Shown here: one piece after another, positions 1-9,774 of the stretch | Numbering within the stretch: the first letter of the stretch is position 1 | How the letters are laid out: each line of letters opens with the position of its first letter | Assembly (NCBI GenBank): GCA_947465365.1 | Contig: CANIAV010000011.1 | Span: 1-14,165 of the forward strand | Source: Actinomycetota bacterium | Lineage (GTDB): Bacteria; Actinomycetota; Actinomycetes; Nanopelagicales; Nanopelagicaceae | Direction of reading: 5' to 3' | Length of the DNA: 14,165 nt | Made by a program: the position numbers and the translations under genes | Notes under the pieces: model-generated | Databases searched by the model: none | What the model was told of the DNA's origin: nothing | The model's input: only the letters and a program-made list of their open reading frames with translations

Positions 1-1876
<1,876 letters not shown>

Positions 1877-1888
1877 GGGGATAAGCAA

Positions 1889-2146
1889 ATGGCTAAAGCA
1901 GATATCACAATGTATGGCGCTGACTGGTGTGGAGATTGCCGCCGCTCAAAGCGCTTGCTTGAAGAACTCGATGTTCAGGTAACCCATATCGATGTGGAAG
2001 CAGATAAATCTGCCGCTGCCAAAGTTATGGAGATCAACGGGGGAGCACAATCAATTCCCGTAATCGTATTTTCAGATGGAACACATCTGACCGAGCCTTC
2101 TGATAATGATCTAAAGGCGAAGTTACAAGCTTTAAATATTATCTAA
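1889..2146 (+). CDS. Mycoredoxin-like glutaredoxin-fold protein
   Basis: This 85-residue protein has a single glutaredoxin/thioredoxin fold with active site WCGDC (Cys14, Cys17) after an ITMYGADW strand. The later IPVIVFSDG segment supplies the cis-Pro loop, and the C-terminal LTEPSDNDLKAKL helix is very close in pattern to actinobacterial mycoredoxin-1, which reduces mycothiol mixed disulfides on proteins. An NrdH-type redoxin is the alternative, but the INGG-x-x-SIPV and TEPS features favour mycoredoxin. A purine-rich Shine-Dalgarno (AGGGGAT, 1876-1882) precedes the ATG with good spacing. It lies 12 bp after dapB, on the same strand. Its 3' end overlaps the convergent azlD end by 8 bp. The fold is certain; mycothiol dependence is inferred from the family. 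Confidence 0.88.
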   Translation: MAKADITMYGADWCGDCRRSKRLLEELDVQVTHIDVEADKSAAAKVMEINGGAQSIPVIVFSDGTHLTEPSDNDLKAKLQALNII

Positions 2147-2462
2147 TCTTAAAAAGTAGCGCTGAAGTCGCTGCCGCCGAAAGCACAACAACCGGAAATG
2201 GTGCGCGCAATATGAGCGCCACAACGGCAACGGCTACCCCTGCCATACGTTGGTCAGCGATTAAGCGCGACTCTTTGGTAAATGATTGAACCGCAACCAG
2301 TGCGCTCAATAGCGCGATCGGTACAAGTGAGTTAATTTTGAGAATACGTGGATGTGAAAGCCAACTCTTCGGAACGCTCTGTCCCAGATATTTCAAGATA
2401 AAGGCAATCAGGCTTGTCCCAATTACTGCAAGCCATAATGGATCAAAGGTTGTTATCTCCAT
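2139..2462 (-). CDS. azlD: AzlD-type small subunit of branched-chain amino acid exporter
   Basis: This is a 107-residue, very hydrophobic protein with about three or four membrane segments, matching the AzlD family. The conserved stretch LVPIALLSALVAVQSF (residues ~46-61) is the family signature region. AzlD works with AzlC in the inner membrane to export branched-chain amino acids or their analogues. The ATG lies inside the last codons of azlC (10-bp overlap), as expected for a two-subunit transporter translated in tandem. The stop lies within the end of the convergent mycoredoxin gene. The exact substrate cannot be read from the sequence. Confidence 0.88.
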   Translation of the reverse strand: MEITTFDPLWLAVIGTSLIAFILKYLGQSVPKSWLSHPRILKINSLVPIALLSALVAVQSFTKESRLIADQRMAGVAVAVVALILRAPFPVVVLSAAATSALLFKIR

Positions 2463-3127
2463 AAGTTGGCTCGCAATCCAAAGACGAGCGCTAAAAGTGC
2501 AGTTGAAATAATCGGAACACCTGGCACAAAGTATGGCGTCATCGCCAAAGCCAGTGCGCAGGCAGATACCGCAAGTAATCGGTCAGTCTTATTTATTAAG
2601 CGCGGCCAAAGTAGACCTAAAAATGCCGCAGGTACGGCCGCATCTAGCCCCCAAGCAGCGGGATTGCCCATCGCTTGTGCACCGAGTGCTCCAGCCAAAG
2701 TAAATATATTCCAAAAAATAAAGACGCCGATTCCAGTTAACCAGAAACCTTGGCGCGCAGCTTTCACCCCGAGATGCTCTTGCGAAATGGCCACACCGGT
2801 TGATTCATCAATTGTTATTTGTGCAGCTAAGATTCGCCGCAAACCTTTTACTTGTAATACCGGGGCCATACGCAGCCCATATAAAGTATTTCGAACACCG
2901 AGTAAAGATGCAGTTGCAATTCCACTGATTGCGCTGCCGCCGGCGCCCAATACTCCAACAACTGCAAATTGTGACGCCCCGGTAAAAGTCAGTAGTGAAA
3001 GTAAGCAACTCTGCAAAACAGAGAACCCGGCGGCAACAGATGCGGCACCAAAAGCGATTCCATAGGCGCCAACTGTTAAAGATACGCTCAATGATTGGGC
3101 GGCGGTGGCGCGGTTCACTCTAGACAC
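2453..3127 (-). CDS. azlC: AzlC-type branched-chain amino acid exporter, large subunit
   Basis: This 224-residue integral membrane protein belongs to the AzlC (LIV-E) family. It contains the TFTGASQFAVVGVL motif (~47-60), a GVRNTLYGLRMAP segment (~76-88) equivalent to the conserved R-x-x-LYG region, and a TIDES segment with acidic Asp-Glu (~104-108). The length is close to the usual ~230 residues. The start used is GTG at 3127; a second GTG three codons on is also possible, and neither has a clear Shine-Dalgarno. It is divergent from thyX with about 60 bp between the start codons, so the two promoters share that gap. The azlCD pair runs against the surrounding + strand genes, suggesting an independent transport module set into the dap/thyX region. 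Confidence 0.9.
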   Translation of the reverse strand: MSRVNRATAAQSLSVSLTVGAYGIAFGAASVAAGFSVLQSCLLSLLTFTGASQFAVVGVLGAGGSAISGIATASLLGVRNTLYGLRMAPVLQVKGLRRILAAQITIDESTGVAISQEHLGVKAARQGFWLTGIGVFIFWNIFTLAGALGAQAMGNPAAWGLDAAVPAAFLGLLWPRLINKTDRLLAVSACALALAMTPYFVPGVPIISTALLALVFGLRANLWR

Positions 3128-3165
3128 GGGGCCATTCTGCCTTAGATATCCTCAAGGAGATAGCG

Positions 3166-3179
3166 CCTTATATATAAGG
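3166..3179. promoter_or_regulatory. Perfect 14-bp palindrome overlapping the thyX core promoter
   Basis: CCTTATATATAAGG is its own reverse complement. It lies in the azlC-thyX divergent gap and overlaps the likely thyX -10 hexamer TAAGGT (3175-3180). Its position suits a repressor operator, or it may only be AT-rich promoter DNA. One perfect 14-mer palindrome is expected by chance in a window of this size, so the location, not the rarity, is what supports it. Confidence 0.45.
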
Positions 3180-3180
3180 T
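3175..3180 (+). promoter_or_regulatory. Putative -10 element of a leaderless thyX transcript
   Basis: TAAGGT fits TANNNT and is followed by exactly seven bases before the ATG at 3188, which would place transcription start at the start codon. No well-conserved -35 is visible. The same spacing is seen at ftsK and rimO, and a six-base version at dapA. Confidence 0.5.
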
Positions 3181-3187
3181 GACGCCC

Positions 3188-3907
3188 ATGAGTAATGAAG
3201 TCATTTTCCGCGACGATGTCACGGTTGAACTTGTTAAAGCTAGCGCTAGTGATGCCGATGTAATTTGGGCTGCGCGAGTTTCAACTGCCGGAGAACAGTC
3301 GCTAGATGAGATCGGCGAAGATCCAGCGCGCTCTGCAGGGCTGATTAATTACTTAGCCCGCGAACGCCACGGTTCTCCCTTCGAACATACTTCGATGACA
3401 TTTTTCATCAGCGCTCCAATATTTGTCTTCCGCGAATTTATGCGCCATCGCATCGCTTCTTATAACGAAGAGTCAGGTCGCTATCGTGAACTTAAGCCGG
3501 TTTTCTACATCCCAGCTAAAGAGCGCAAGCTGATCCAAGTCGGTAAAACTGGCGCATATACATTTGAAGATGGCACACAAGAACAATTTGATATCTCAGT
3601 TTCGGCAATGAAAGAAGCATATTTAGTTGCCTACGATAGTTATCAGAAAATGTTAGATGCTGGGGTTGCCCGCGAAGTAGCACGCGTAGTCCTGCCCGTT
3701 GCAACTTATTCATCGATGTATGTCTCAATGAATGCGCGCGCGCTGATGAACTTTCTTTCCCTTCGCACAGCGCGCGAAGGTTCACATTTTCCGAGCTACC
3801 CACAACGCGAAATTGAGATGGTCGCTGAGAAAATGGAAGCAGAATTTGCAAAATTAATGCCGCTTACCTACGGAGCTTTTGAGAAATCTGGACGAATCGC
3901 ACCCTAA
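3188..3907 (+). CDS. thyX: Flavin-dependent thymidylate synthase
   Basis: ThyX makes dTMP from dUMP using FAD, NADPH and methylenetetrahydrofolate. The signature RHRX7S is present as RHRIASYNEES (Arg86 to Ser96, counting from the ATG at 3188) and continues into GRY, with HGSPFEHTSMTFF just before it. The protein is 239 residues, usual for the family. An in-frame GTG at 3179 would add three residues, but it lies inside the probable -10 element and palindrome, so ATG 3188 is preferred. The gene sits 17 bp upstream of dapA on the same strand, an arrangement common in actinobacteria. thyX often replaces thyA; whether thyA is absent here cannot be judged from the window. Confidence 0.97.
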   Translation: MSNEVIFRDDVTVELVKASASDADVIWAARVSTAGEQSLDEIGEDPARSAGLINYLARERHGSPFEHTSMTFFISAPIFVFREFMRHRIASYNEESGRYRELKPVFYIPAKERKLIQVGKTGAYTFEDGTQEQFDISVSAMKEAYLVAYDSYQKMLDAGVAREVARVVLPVATYSSMYVSMNARALMNFLSLRTAREGSHFPSYPQREIEMVAEKMEAEFAKLMPLTYGAFEKSGRIAP

Positions 3908-3912
3908 AACGG

Positions 3913-3918
3913 TAGGTT
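3913..3918 (+). promoter_or_regulatory. Putative -10 element of a leaderless dapA transcript
   Basis: TAGGTT fits TANNNT and lies six bases before the dapA ATG, in the 17-bp gap after thyX. If used, dapA would have its own leaderless mRNA as well as read-through from thyX. GGTAGG in the same place could instead act as a weak Shine-Dalgarno. Confidence 0.35.
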
Positions 3919-3924
3919 TCACCC

Positions 3925-4812
3925 ATGACAATCCAGGCACCATTCGGACGTATGCTCACCGCGATGGTGACGCCATTTGATAAAGATGGCAAAATCGATT
4001 GGCCGGGCGTCGAAAAATTAGCAGCGCATTTAGTTGCAAATGGCCATGATGGAATTGCAGTAAATGGCACGACAGGTGAGGCTCCAACAACAAAATCTTC
4101 TGAAAAAGAGGAGATCATCCGCGTTGTTAAAGATGTGGTTGGTCCCAAGATATTTGTAGTTTCCGGCGCTGGAGATAACGAGACTGAGTATTCAATCAAT
4201 CAAGCCAAGCGCACCGAAAAAGCTGGCGCAGATGGTTTGCTAGTTGTCGCCCCTTATTACAACAAACCTCCCCAAGCTGGTGTTGCCGCCCACTTTAAAG
4301 CGATTGCCAGCGCAACTGATTTACCGCTGATGATGTATGACATTCCGGGGCGTTGCGGAATTGAGATTGAGCCCGACACAATTGTTGAGCTCTATAACCA
4401 CCCACAAATCGTGGCGCTAAAAGATGCCAAAGGAAATGTCGCTTCGACTTCTTGGGTAATTAAACGTTGCGGTATCCCTGTTTATTCTGGCGATGACATT
4501 CTTAACTTGCCACTTCTCTCAGTCGGGGCAGTGGGAATGGTTTCAGTATGTGGCCATACAGTTGGCAAAGATCTTAAAGAGATGCTCGATGCTTGGTTTG
4601 CTGGAAATGCTGCGCGCGCTCTGGAGATTCATCAAAAGCTACTTCCTGTCTTTACCGGAACCTTCCGCACGCAAGGTGCGATTTTGACCAAGGCTGCGCT
4701 AAATATGTTGGGCCTACCTGGCGGATACACCAGACTTCCTCTCGTCGATGCAACCGAAGACCAGATCACGCAATTGCGTAAAGATCTGATCGCCGGCGGC
4801 GTCGCAGTTTAA
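3925..4812 (+). CDS. dapA: 4-hydroxy-tetrahydrodipicolinate synthase
   Basis: DapA condenses pyruvate with aspartate semialdehyde, the step immediately before DapB, at the entry to the diaminopimelate/lysine branch. It is a (beta/alpha)8 barrel of 295 residues, normal length. Visible key features are GTTGE (48-52), which binds the pyruvate carboxylate and holds the proton-relay Thr pair; Tyr138 in YDIPGR; Arg143; and the Schiff-base lysine Lys166 in VALKDAKG. The order and spacing match the family throughout. The gene follows thyX by 17 bp and precedes rnj by 9 bp, so the three may be co-transcribed. Related N-acetylneuraminate lyases share the fold, but the motif set and the dap context favour DapA. 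Confidence 0.97.
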   Translation: MTIQAPFGRMLTAMVTPFDKDGKIDWPGVEKLAAHLVANGHDGIAVNGTTGEAPTTKSSEKEEIIRVVKDVVGPKIFVVSGAGDNETEYSINQAKRTEKAGADGLLVVAPYYNKPPQAGVAAHFKAIASATDLPLMMYDIPGRCGIEIEPDTIVELYNHPQIVALKDAKGNVASTSWVIKRCGIPVYSGDDILNLPLLSVGAVGMVSVCGHTVGKDLKEMLDAWFAGNAARALEIHQKLLPVFTGTFRTQGAILTKAALNMLGLPGGYTRLPLVDATEDQITQLRKDLIAGGVAV

Positions 4813-4821
4813 AAATACTTT

Positions 4822-6504
4822 ATGACCCATCCACATCCTGATCTCGGCACTCCTAGCAAGTTAGTTGCTGGCGGTTTACGTATCGTGGCCCTGGGTGGAA
4901 TCGCTGAAATTGGTCGCAATATGACCGTCTTTGAAACCAACGGCAAGTTATTGATCGTAGATTGCGGCGTTCTCTTTCCAGAAGACAACCAGCCAGGTAT
5001 CGATTTAATCTTGCCTGACTTTAGTTATATCCGCGATCGGTTAGATGATGTAGTCGGTTTAGTTCTAACTCACGGACATGAAGACCATATCGGCGCAACT
5101 CCGTACCTGCTTCGCGAACGTGGCGATATTGCACTCTATGGCTCGGCTCTTACCTTGGCTCTAGTTACTGCCAAACTTAAAGAACATCGCATCTCACCAC
5201 TTACTCGCGAAGTTAAAGAAGGAATGCGCGAAGATATTGGGCCATTTGAAGTCGAATTCGTTGCCGTTAACCACTCGATTCCAGATGCACTTGCAATTGC
5301 AATCCACACTAAAGCTGGAACCATCCTGCATACAGGTGATTTTAAGATGGATCAATTGCCGTTAGATGGACGTATTACCGATTTACGCACCTTTGCTCGT
5401 TTAGGCGATGAAGGCGTCGATCTATTTTTAGTCGACTCCACAAATGCTGATGTACCAGGATTTACGCCATCGGAACGTGAAATTATCCCGGCGCTAAATC
5501 GGGCAATCGCTGCGACTAAGAAGCGAGTTATTGTCGCCTCGTTCTCATCTCACGTTCACCGGGTACAACAAGTAATTGATACGGCAGCGCTACACGATCG
5601 CAAGGTCGTCTTTATCGGCCGTTCCATGGTGCGCAATATGAAGATCGCATCCGATATGGGTTATCTCAATATCCCAGCTGGAATTCTTATCGATGCTAAA
5701 GACTTAGAAAGCTACGACGACCGGGTTGTTCTTATCTGTACCGGATCACAAGGTGAACCGATGGCGGCGCTTTCTCGTATGGCTAATGGCGATCATCAGA
5801 TCAGAGTCGGTGAAGGGGATACGGTAATTCTCGCATCTTCACTTATTCCAGGAAATGAAAATTCAGTCTTTCGCGTAATCAATGAGTTAACTCGCTTTGG
5901 CGCAAAGGTTGTCCATAAAGCAAATGCCATGGTTCACGTCTCGGGCCACGCCGCCGCAGGTGAATTGTTGTACTGCTACAACATTGTTAAACCAAAGTAT
6001 GCGCTACCCGTGCACGGGGAATGGCGCCATCTAAAGGCAAATGCAGAGTTAGCAATTCAGGCAGGAGTTCCGCGTGAGAACGCATTTATCATTGAAAATG
6101 GCATCGTCGTAGATTTAGTAGATCATGAAGCATCGGTTGTTGGGTCAGTACCCTGTGGATTTGTTTATGTAGATGGTCAAAGTATCGGCGATATTACCGA
6201 GTCATCTTTGAAGGATCGTAGAATCTTGGGAGAAGAAGGTTTTATCTCCGTAGTAGTTGTAATCGAATCGCAGAGCGGCAAGATTGTTGCCGGCCCTGAT
6301 ATTCATGCACGCGGCTTTAATGAAGATGAAGCGCTCTTTGATGAAGTAAAAGGTCAGATTGAAAAGGCGCTACAACGTGCGGTTGCAGACGGAGTTAACG
6401 GAACTCATCAACTCTCCCAAGTAGTTCGTCGCACAATTGGTAGCTGGGTTGGTGGAAAACATCGCCGCCGCCCAATGATTGTTCCCGTAGTTATTGAGGT
6501 CTAG
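4822..6504 (+). CDS. rnj: Ribonuclease J (metallo-beta-lactamase/beta-CASP RNase)
   Basis: RNase J is a zinc-dependent 5'-to-3' exonuclease and endonuclease acting in rRNA and mRNA processing. The metal-binding motif HGHEDH is at residues 84-89; further ligands are His151 (VNHSIPDA) and Asp173 (HTGDFKMD). The beta-CASP domain carries VSGHAAAGEL (373-382), and His398 lies in PVHGEWRHL. A C-terminal domain follows to residue 560, the usual length for the family. Nine bases separate it from the dapA stop, with no convincing Shine-Dalgarno, so coupling or read-through from dapA is likely. The dapA-rnj-ftsK order is a common actinobacterial arrangement. Confidence 0.97.
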   Translation: MTHPHPDLGTPSKLVAGGLRIVALGGIAEIGRNMTVFETNGKLLIVDCGVLFPEDNQPGIDLILPDFSYIRDRLDDVVGLVLTHGHEDHIGATPYLLRERGDIALYGSALTLALVTAKLKEHRISPLTREVKEGMREDIGPFEVEFVAVNHSIPDALAIAIHTKAGTILHTGDFKMDQLPLDGRITDLRTFARLGDEGVDLFLVDSTNADVPGFTPSEREIIPALNRAIAATKKRVIVASFSSHVHRVQQVIDTAALHDRKVVFIGRSMVRNMKIASDMGYLNIPAGILIDAKDLESYDDRVVLICTGSQGEPMAALSRMANGDHQIRVGEGDTVILASSLIPGNENSVFRVINELTRFGAKVVHKANAMVHVSGHAAAGELLYCYNIVKPKYALPVHGEWRHLKANAELAIQAGVPRENAFIIENGIVVDLVDHEASVVGSVPCGFVYVDGQSIGDITESSLKDRRILGEEGFISVVVVIESQSGKIVAGPDIHARGFNEDEALFDEVKGQIEKALQRAVADGVNGTHQLSQVVRRTIGSWVGGKHRRRPMIVPVVIEV

Positions 6505-6508
6505 CCAC

Positions 6509-6514
6509 TAAGAT
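6509..6514 (+). promoter_or_regulatory. Putative -10 element of a leaderless ftsK transcript
   Basis: TAAGAT fits TANNNT and stands seven bases before the ftsK GTG at 6522, in the 17-bp rnj-ftsK gap. The AAGG at 6517-6520 is only one base from the start codon, too close for a working Shine-Dalgarno, which favours leaderless initiation. Confidence 0.5.
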
Positions 6515-6521
6515 TTAAGGT

Positions 6522-8870
6522 GTGGCCAAGAAGAAACGCACAACATCAACCAAGGCAGGTAAGTCCGCCTTTTCGATTATTGGTCGTGCGTTAGGCGCCC
6601 TCTGGAGAACAATCGCCAAAGCGCTCGGTTCAACTATTAGATTTTTGGCTCGCGGAGCGCGCGATCTAGATCCAGCTCACCATCGCGATGGCGTCGCCTT
6701 TCTCTTACTAATTGTGGCTCTGGCATCATTTGCCGGCACTTGGTTTGCCGCCGATAACTTTGTCGGACGCAATCTTTATGCCGTCATATATGGCGCCTTT
6801 GGTCGGATTGGTTTCTTCGCACCAATCGTAATTATCTATTTCGCTATTCGTTTATTCCGAGTTCCAGATGATCACAAAGCAACTTCTCGAATGGTCGTCG
6901 GTTTTGTAACGATGATCTTTAGCGCAGCAGGTTTAGCCCATCTCTTTAATGGCTCACTTGGCGCAATTAATCCAACCGGAACAACTGCGATGCGCCATGG
7001 TGGGGGATGGTTGGGTTACGCAGTTGCGATGCCGCTAGAGCGCTTAATGACATCGATGTTGGCTTATCCATTCTTATTTGCGCTCTTCTTCTTCGGCGCA
7101 CTTGTTACCACGGCAACTCCACTGTCATCGGTTGCAATTCGGATCAAAAATACCTTCGTTTGGGCATGGTCAAAACGCCCACAACGCGAAGAGACTGACT
7201 TTGAGATTACCGATACTCCACCTTTTGAAACACCAGTTGTTGCTTGGAACCATCATGCCGATGAAGTCGCGGAAGAAGATTTAGATGAAGAAGAATTTGA
7301 TGAAGAGTTCACCGTGGAAGTTCCACGCCACGTCCAAGCCCCAGCTGCTAGCTCTAGCGCACCGGCAACTGCAAAGCGACCAGAACAACTTCTACTAACT
7401 GCCGATTCTCATTACACCTTACCTCCGCAAGATTTACTTCGCCTAGGTCCTGCTGCCAAAGCAAAATCAAAGGCCAATGACACTGTCGTGGCTGCCCTTA
7501 CTGAAGTCTTTGCCCAATTTGAGATTGATGCGCAAGTAACTGGATTTATGCGTGGGCCAACGGTTACGCGCTATGAAGTTGAATTAGGTAATGCGGTAAA
7601 GGTTGAGCGGATTACTGCACTTGCTAAAAATATTTCCTACGCAGTAGCCAGCAGCGATGTGCGAATTCTTTCGCCAATCCCGGGTAAATCTGCGGTCGGT
7701 ATCGAAATTCCAAATGCCGATCGGGAAATTGTCGCTTTAGGCGATGTAATGCGCTCAAGTGTTGCGGGCCAAGATCATCACCCGATGTTGGTGGCCCTTG
7801 GTAAAGATGTGGAAGGCAATTTTGTCTGCGCAAACTTGGCGAAGATGCCACATTTACTTGTTGCAGGTGCAACTGGCGCAGGTAAATCTTCGATGATCAA
7901 CGCCATGATCACTTCGATTTTGATGCGCGCAACCCCGGATGATGTGCGCCTAGTTTTAATTGATCCCAAGCGCGTGGAATTAACAGCTTATGAAGGCATC
8001 CCACATTTAATTACACCGATCATTACCAATCCTAAGAAAGCCGCCGATGCGCTTACCTGGGTTGTACGCGAAATGGATCTACGTTATGAAGATCTCTCAA
8101 CATTCGGCTTTAGACATATCGATGATTTCAATAAGGCAGTTCGCGCCGGCAAAGTTATCCCACCACCAGGCAGCGATCGGGTAGTAGAGCCTTATCCATA
8201 TTTGTTAGTAATTATCGATGAGCTCGCAGATTTGATGATGGTTGCAGCGCGCGAAGTAGAAGAGTCAGTTGTGAGAATTACACAGTTGGCTCGCTCTGCA
8301 GGTATTCACCTGGTGCTTGCCACCCAACGTCCATCAGTAGATGTAGTTACTGGTCTAATTAAAGCCAACGTACCTTCCCGTCTCTCTTTTGCCACAAGTT
8401 CACTGGCAGATAGCCGAGTCATTTTAGATAGCCCAGGCGCTGAAAAACTTGTGGGTCAAGGCGATGGTCTCTTTATTCCAATGGGCGCATCGCGCGCGAT
8501 ACGTATCCAAGGCGCATATGTTTCAGAGCGAGAGATCGAAGCGGTAACAAACCATGTTAAAAAGCAGCTATCTCCGCGATATCGCGAGGATGTAACAGTT
8601 GCGCCGCAGACCAATAAATTGGTTGATAAAGATATTGGCGATGATCTAGATCTACTCTTGCAAGCTGTTGAATTAGTAGTTGGCACACAGTTTGGTTCAA
8701 CATCTATGTTGCAACGAAAGTTGCGGGTTGGCTTTGCTAAAGCTGGGCGTCTGATGGATCTCATGGAATCGCGCGGAATTGTCGGGCCATCAGAAGGATC
8801 CAAGGCGCGCACAGTGATGGTTAAGCCAGATGAACTCGATTCTGTTCTAGCAACTTTGCGCGATTACTAA
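6522..8870 (+). CDS. ftsK: FtsK/SpoIIIE-type DNA translocase
   Basis: FtsK is a membrane-anchored ATPase that pumps chromosomal DNA through the closing septum and aids dimer resolution at dif. The basic N-terminus (MAKKKR) leads into about four membrane segments between residues ~58 and 198. A linker of about 120 residues follows, with an acidic run at ~246-263. The motor domain has Walker A GATGAGKS (449-456) and Walker B LLVIIDELAD (561-570), followed by the ATQRPSVDVVTG segment (600-611). The gamma winged-helix domain (about 708-782, with SMLQRKLRVGFAKAGRLMDLME) reads orienting DNA sequences. At 782 residues it is on the short side for an actinobacterial FtsK, mainly in the linker. GTG start at 6522. 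Confidence 0.97.
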   Translation: MAKKKRTTSTKAGKSAFSIIGRALGALWRTIAKALGSTIRFLARGARDLDPAHHRDGVAFLLLIVALASFAGTWFAADNFVGRNLYAVIYGAFGRIGFFAPIVIIYFAIRLFRVPDDHKATSRMVVGFVTMIFSAAGLAHLFNGSLGAINPTGTTAMRHGGGWLGYAVAMPLERLMTSMLAYPFLFALFFFGALVTTATPLSSVAIRIKNTFVWAWSKRPQREETDFEITDTPPFETPVVAWNHHADEVAEEDLDEEEFDEEFTVEVPRHVQAPAASSSAPATAKRPEQLLLTADSHYTLPPQDLLRLGPAAKAKSKANDTVVAALTEVFAQFEIDAQVTGFMRGPTVTRYEVELGNAVKVERITALAKNISYAVASSDVRILSPIPGKSAVGIEIPNADREIVALGDVMRSSVAGQDHHPMLVALGKDVEGNFVCANLAKMPHLLVAGATGAGKSSMINAMITSILMRATPDDVRLVLIDPKRVELTAYEGIPHLITPIITNPKKAADALTWVVREMDLRYEDLSTFGFRHIDDFNKAVRAGKVIPPPGSDRVVEPYPYLLVIIDELADLMMVAAREVEESVVRITQLARSAGIHLVLATQRPSVDVVTGLIKANVPSRLSFATSSLADSRVILDSPGAEKLVGQGDGLFIPMGASRAIRIQGAYVSEREIEAVTNHVKKQLSPRYREDVTVAPQTNKLVDKDIGDDLDLLLQAVELVVGTQFGSTSMLQRKLRVGFAKAGRLMDLMESRGIVGPSEGSKARTVMVKPDELDSVLATLRDY

Positions 8871-8899
8871 ATTTCATCGCCTGTTAACCGAATAGGGGA

Positions 8900-8944
8900 C
8901 TAGCGCTAAGGGTGATCTTCGGCCTTTATCACCTTCTGGGCTAG
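8900..8944. repeat. Imperfect inverted repeat between ftsK and rodZ
   Basis: The outer arms CTAGC (8900-8904) and GCTAG (8940-8944) enclose inner arms GGTGAT (8911-8916) and ATCACC (8928-8933). The inner stem extends by a G-U and an A-T pair, and the loop is 11 bases. It is the only sizeable structure in the 142-bp gap after ftsK. No U-run follows, so it is not a classic intrinsic terminator. It may be a U-less actinobacterial terminator for the ftsK mRNA or a regulatory element for the rodZ-like gene. Confidence 0.45.
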
Positions 8945-9012
8945 GCGTGGGGTGATCGGCGCTCTAGACTTTAACTATCGAACTTTCAACAGCTTTAGAA
9001 CGGCGAAGTTAA

Positions 9013-9756
9013 ATGTCTCTGGGTGAATTTCTGCGAGGTGCGCGCGAGAGCGCTGGACTTAGCGTTGACGACCTTGCAGAGCGCACCAGCATTCGCGCCG
9101 GTCTTATCAAAGAGATGGAAAAAAATAACTTTGTTCACTGTGGGGGAGATACCTATGCCCGTGGGCATTTAAGAAATATTGCACCGCTGATCTCCGCCAA
9201 TGCACAGACAATGATTGACCTTTACAACGAGGAACACTCAACTGATTCACGCAAGATTCATGAAATGTTAGTTGAAAATAACGTTACTAAAATCCCGACT
9301 GAACGTAAGAGCATTTCGTGGAAAACTTTAGCGATCGCTTCAATTTCGGTAATTGCTGCTGTCGCAATTGGACAAATAGTTATTTCTAATTCGAAGAGTA
9401 CGGTTATCCCTACGGGTATCGCGTCCGCTACACCATCATCGGTCCCTTCCGAAAAGCCAACAGTTGCGCCATCGATGAAGCCAAGCAGTGAGGTCGCAAC
9501 CCCGCCGACAACTGGGGAATTAACTCTGACGATTTCAGCAACTCGCGGCTCTTCAAATATCGATGTAGTGGTGGCCGGAAAACATTTATATAAGGGATCA
9601 CTTTTTCAAGGTGAGACCAAAAGCTTTAGCGATCCAAGTTCCATCAGTATCTATCTAAGTAACGCTGGTGACCTAGATTTAACGTTAAACGGTGAAGCGC
9701 TAGCGCCATTGGGCGCGCGTAACCAAGAGATTCGTAAGACTTTCAGATCTAAGTAG
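9013..9756 (+). CDS. RodZ-like membrane protein with N-terminal helix-turn-helix
   Basis: This 247-residue protein has RodZ/HTH_25 architecture. An N-terminal helix-turn-helix (residues ~4-70, with LGEFLRGARESAGLSVDDLA and a YARGHLRNIA helix) is followed by one membrane segment (~105-125). A Ser/Thr/Pro-rich linker (~130-167) then leads to a C-terminal beta-rich DUF4115-like domain (~169-245). In rods, RodZ links MreB to the wall-synthesis machinery; in actinobacteria lacking a matching MreB system its role is less clear. Topology predicts the HTH in the cytoplasm and the C-terminal domain outside. It is preceded by the 142-bp gap, one of the longer non-coding stretches here, so it probably has its own promoter; no strong Shine-Dalgarno is visible before the ATG. 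Confidence 0.88.
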   Translation: MSLGEFLRGARESAGLSVDDLAERTSIRAGLIKEMEKNNFVHCGGDTYARGHLRNIAPLISANAQTMIDLYNEEHSTDSRKIHEMLVENNVTKIPTERKSISWKTLAIASISVIAAVAIGQIVISNSKSTVIPTGIASATPSSVPSEKPTVAPSMKPSSEVATPPTTGELTLTISATRGSSNIDVVVAGKHLYKGSLFQGETKSFSDPSSISIYLSNAGDLDLTLNGEALAPLGARNQEIRKTFRSK

Positions 9757-9768
9757 GCGCCAACGCTG

Positions 9769-9774
9769 TACCAT
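9769..9774 (+). promoter_or_regulatory. Putative -10 element of a leaderless rimO transcript
   Basis: TACCAT fits TANNNT and lies exactly seven bases before the rimO ATG at 9782, within the 25-bp gap after the rodZ-like gene. There is no Shine-Dalgarno in that gap. Confidence 0.5.

Noticed and set aside
2131..2155. Bidirectional terminator between the mycoredoxin gene and azlD
   Set aside because: The two genes overlap here, and no stem-loop with a T-run is visible, only AT-rich codons.
2466..3065. A 199-codon open frame on the + strand opposite azlC
   Set aside because: It mirrors the hydrophobic azlC coding strand, has no recognisable domain or ribosome-binding site, and azlC itself is a clear family member.
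3154..3159. AAGGAG resembling a strong Shine-Dalgarno upstream of thyX
   Set aside because: No start codon follows within a usable distance; the next in-frame candidate is about 20 bases away.
3179..3187. GTG at 3179 as thyX start
   Set aside because: It falls inside the likely -10 and palindrome; ATG 3188 fits the family N-terminus and the leaderless spacing.
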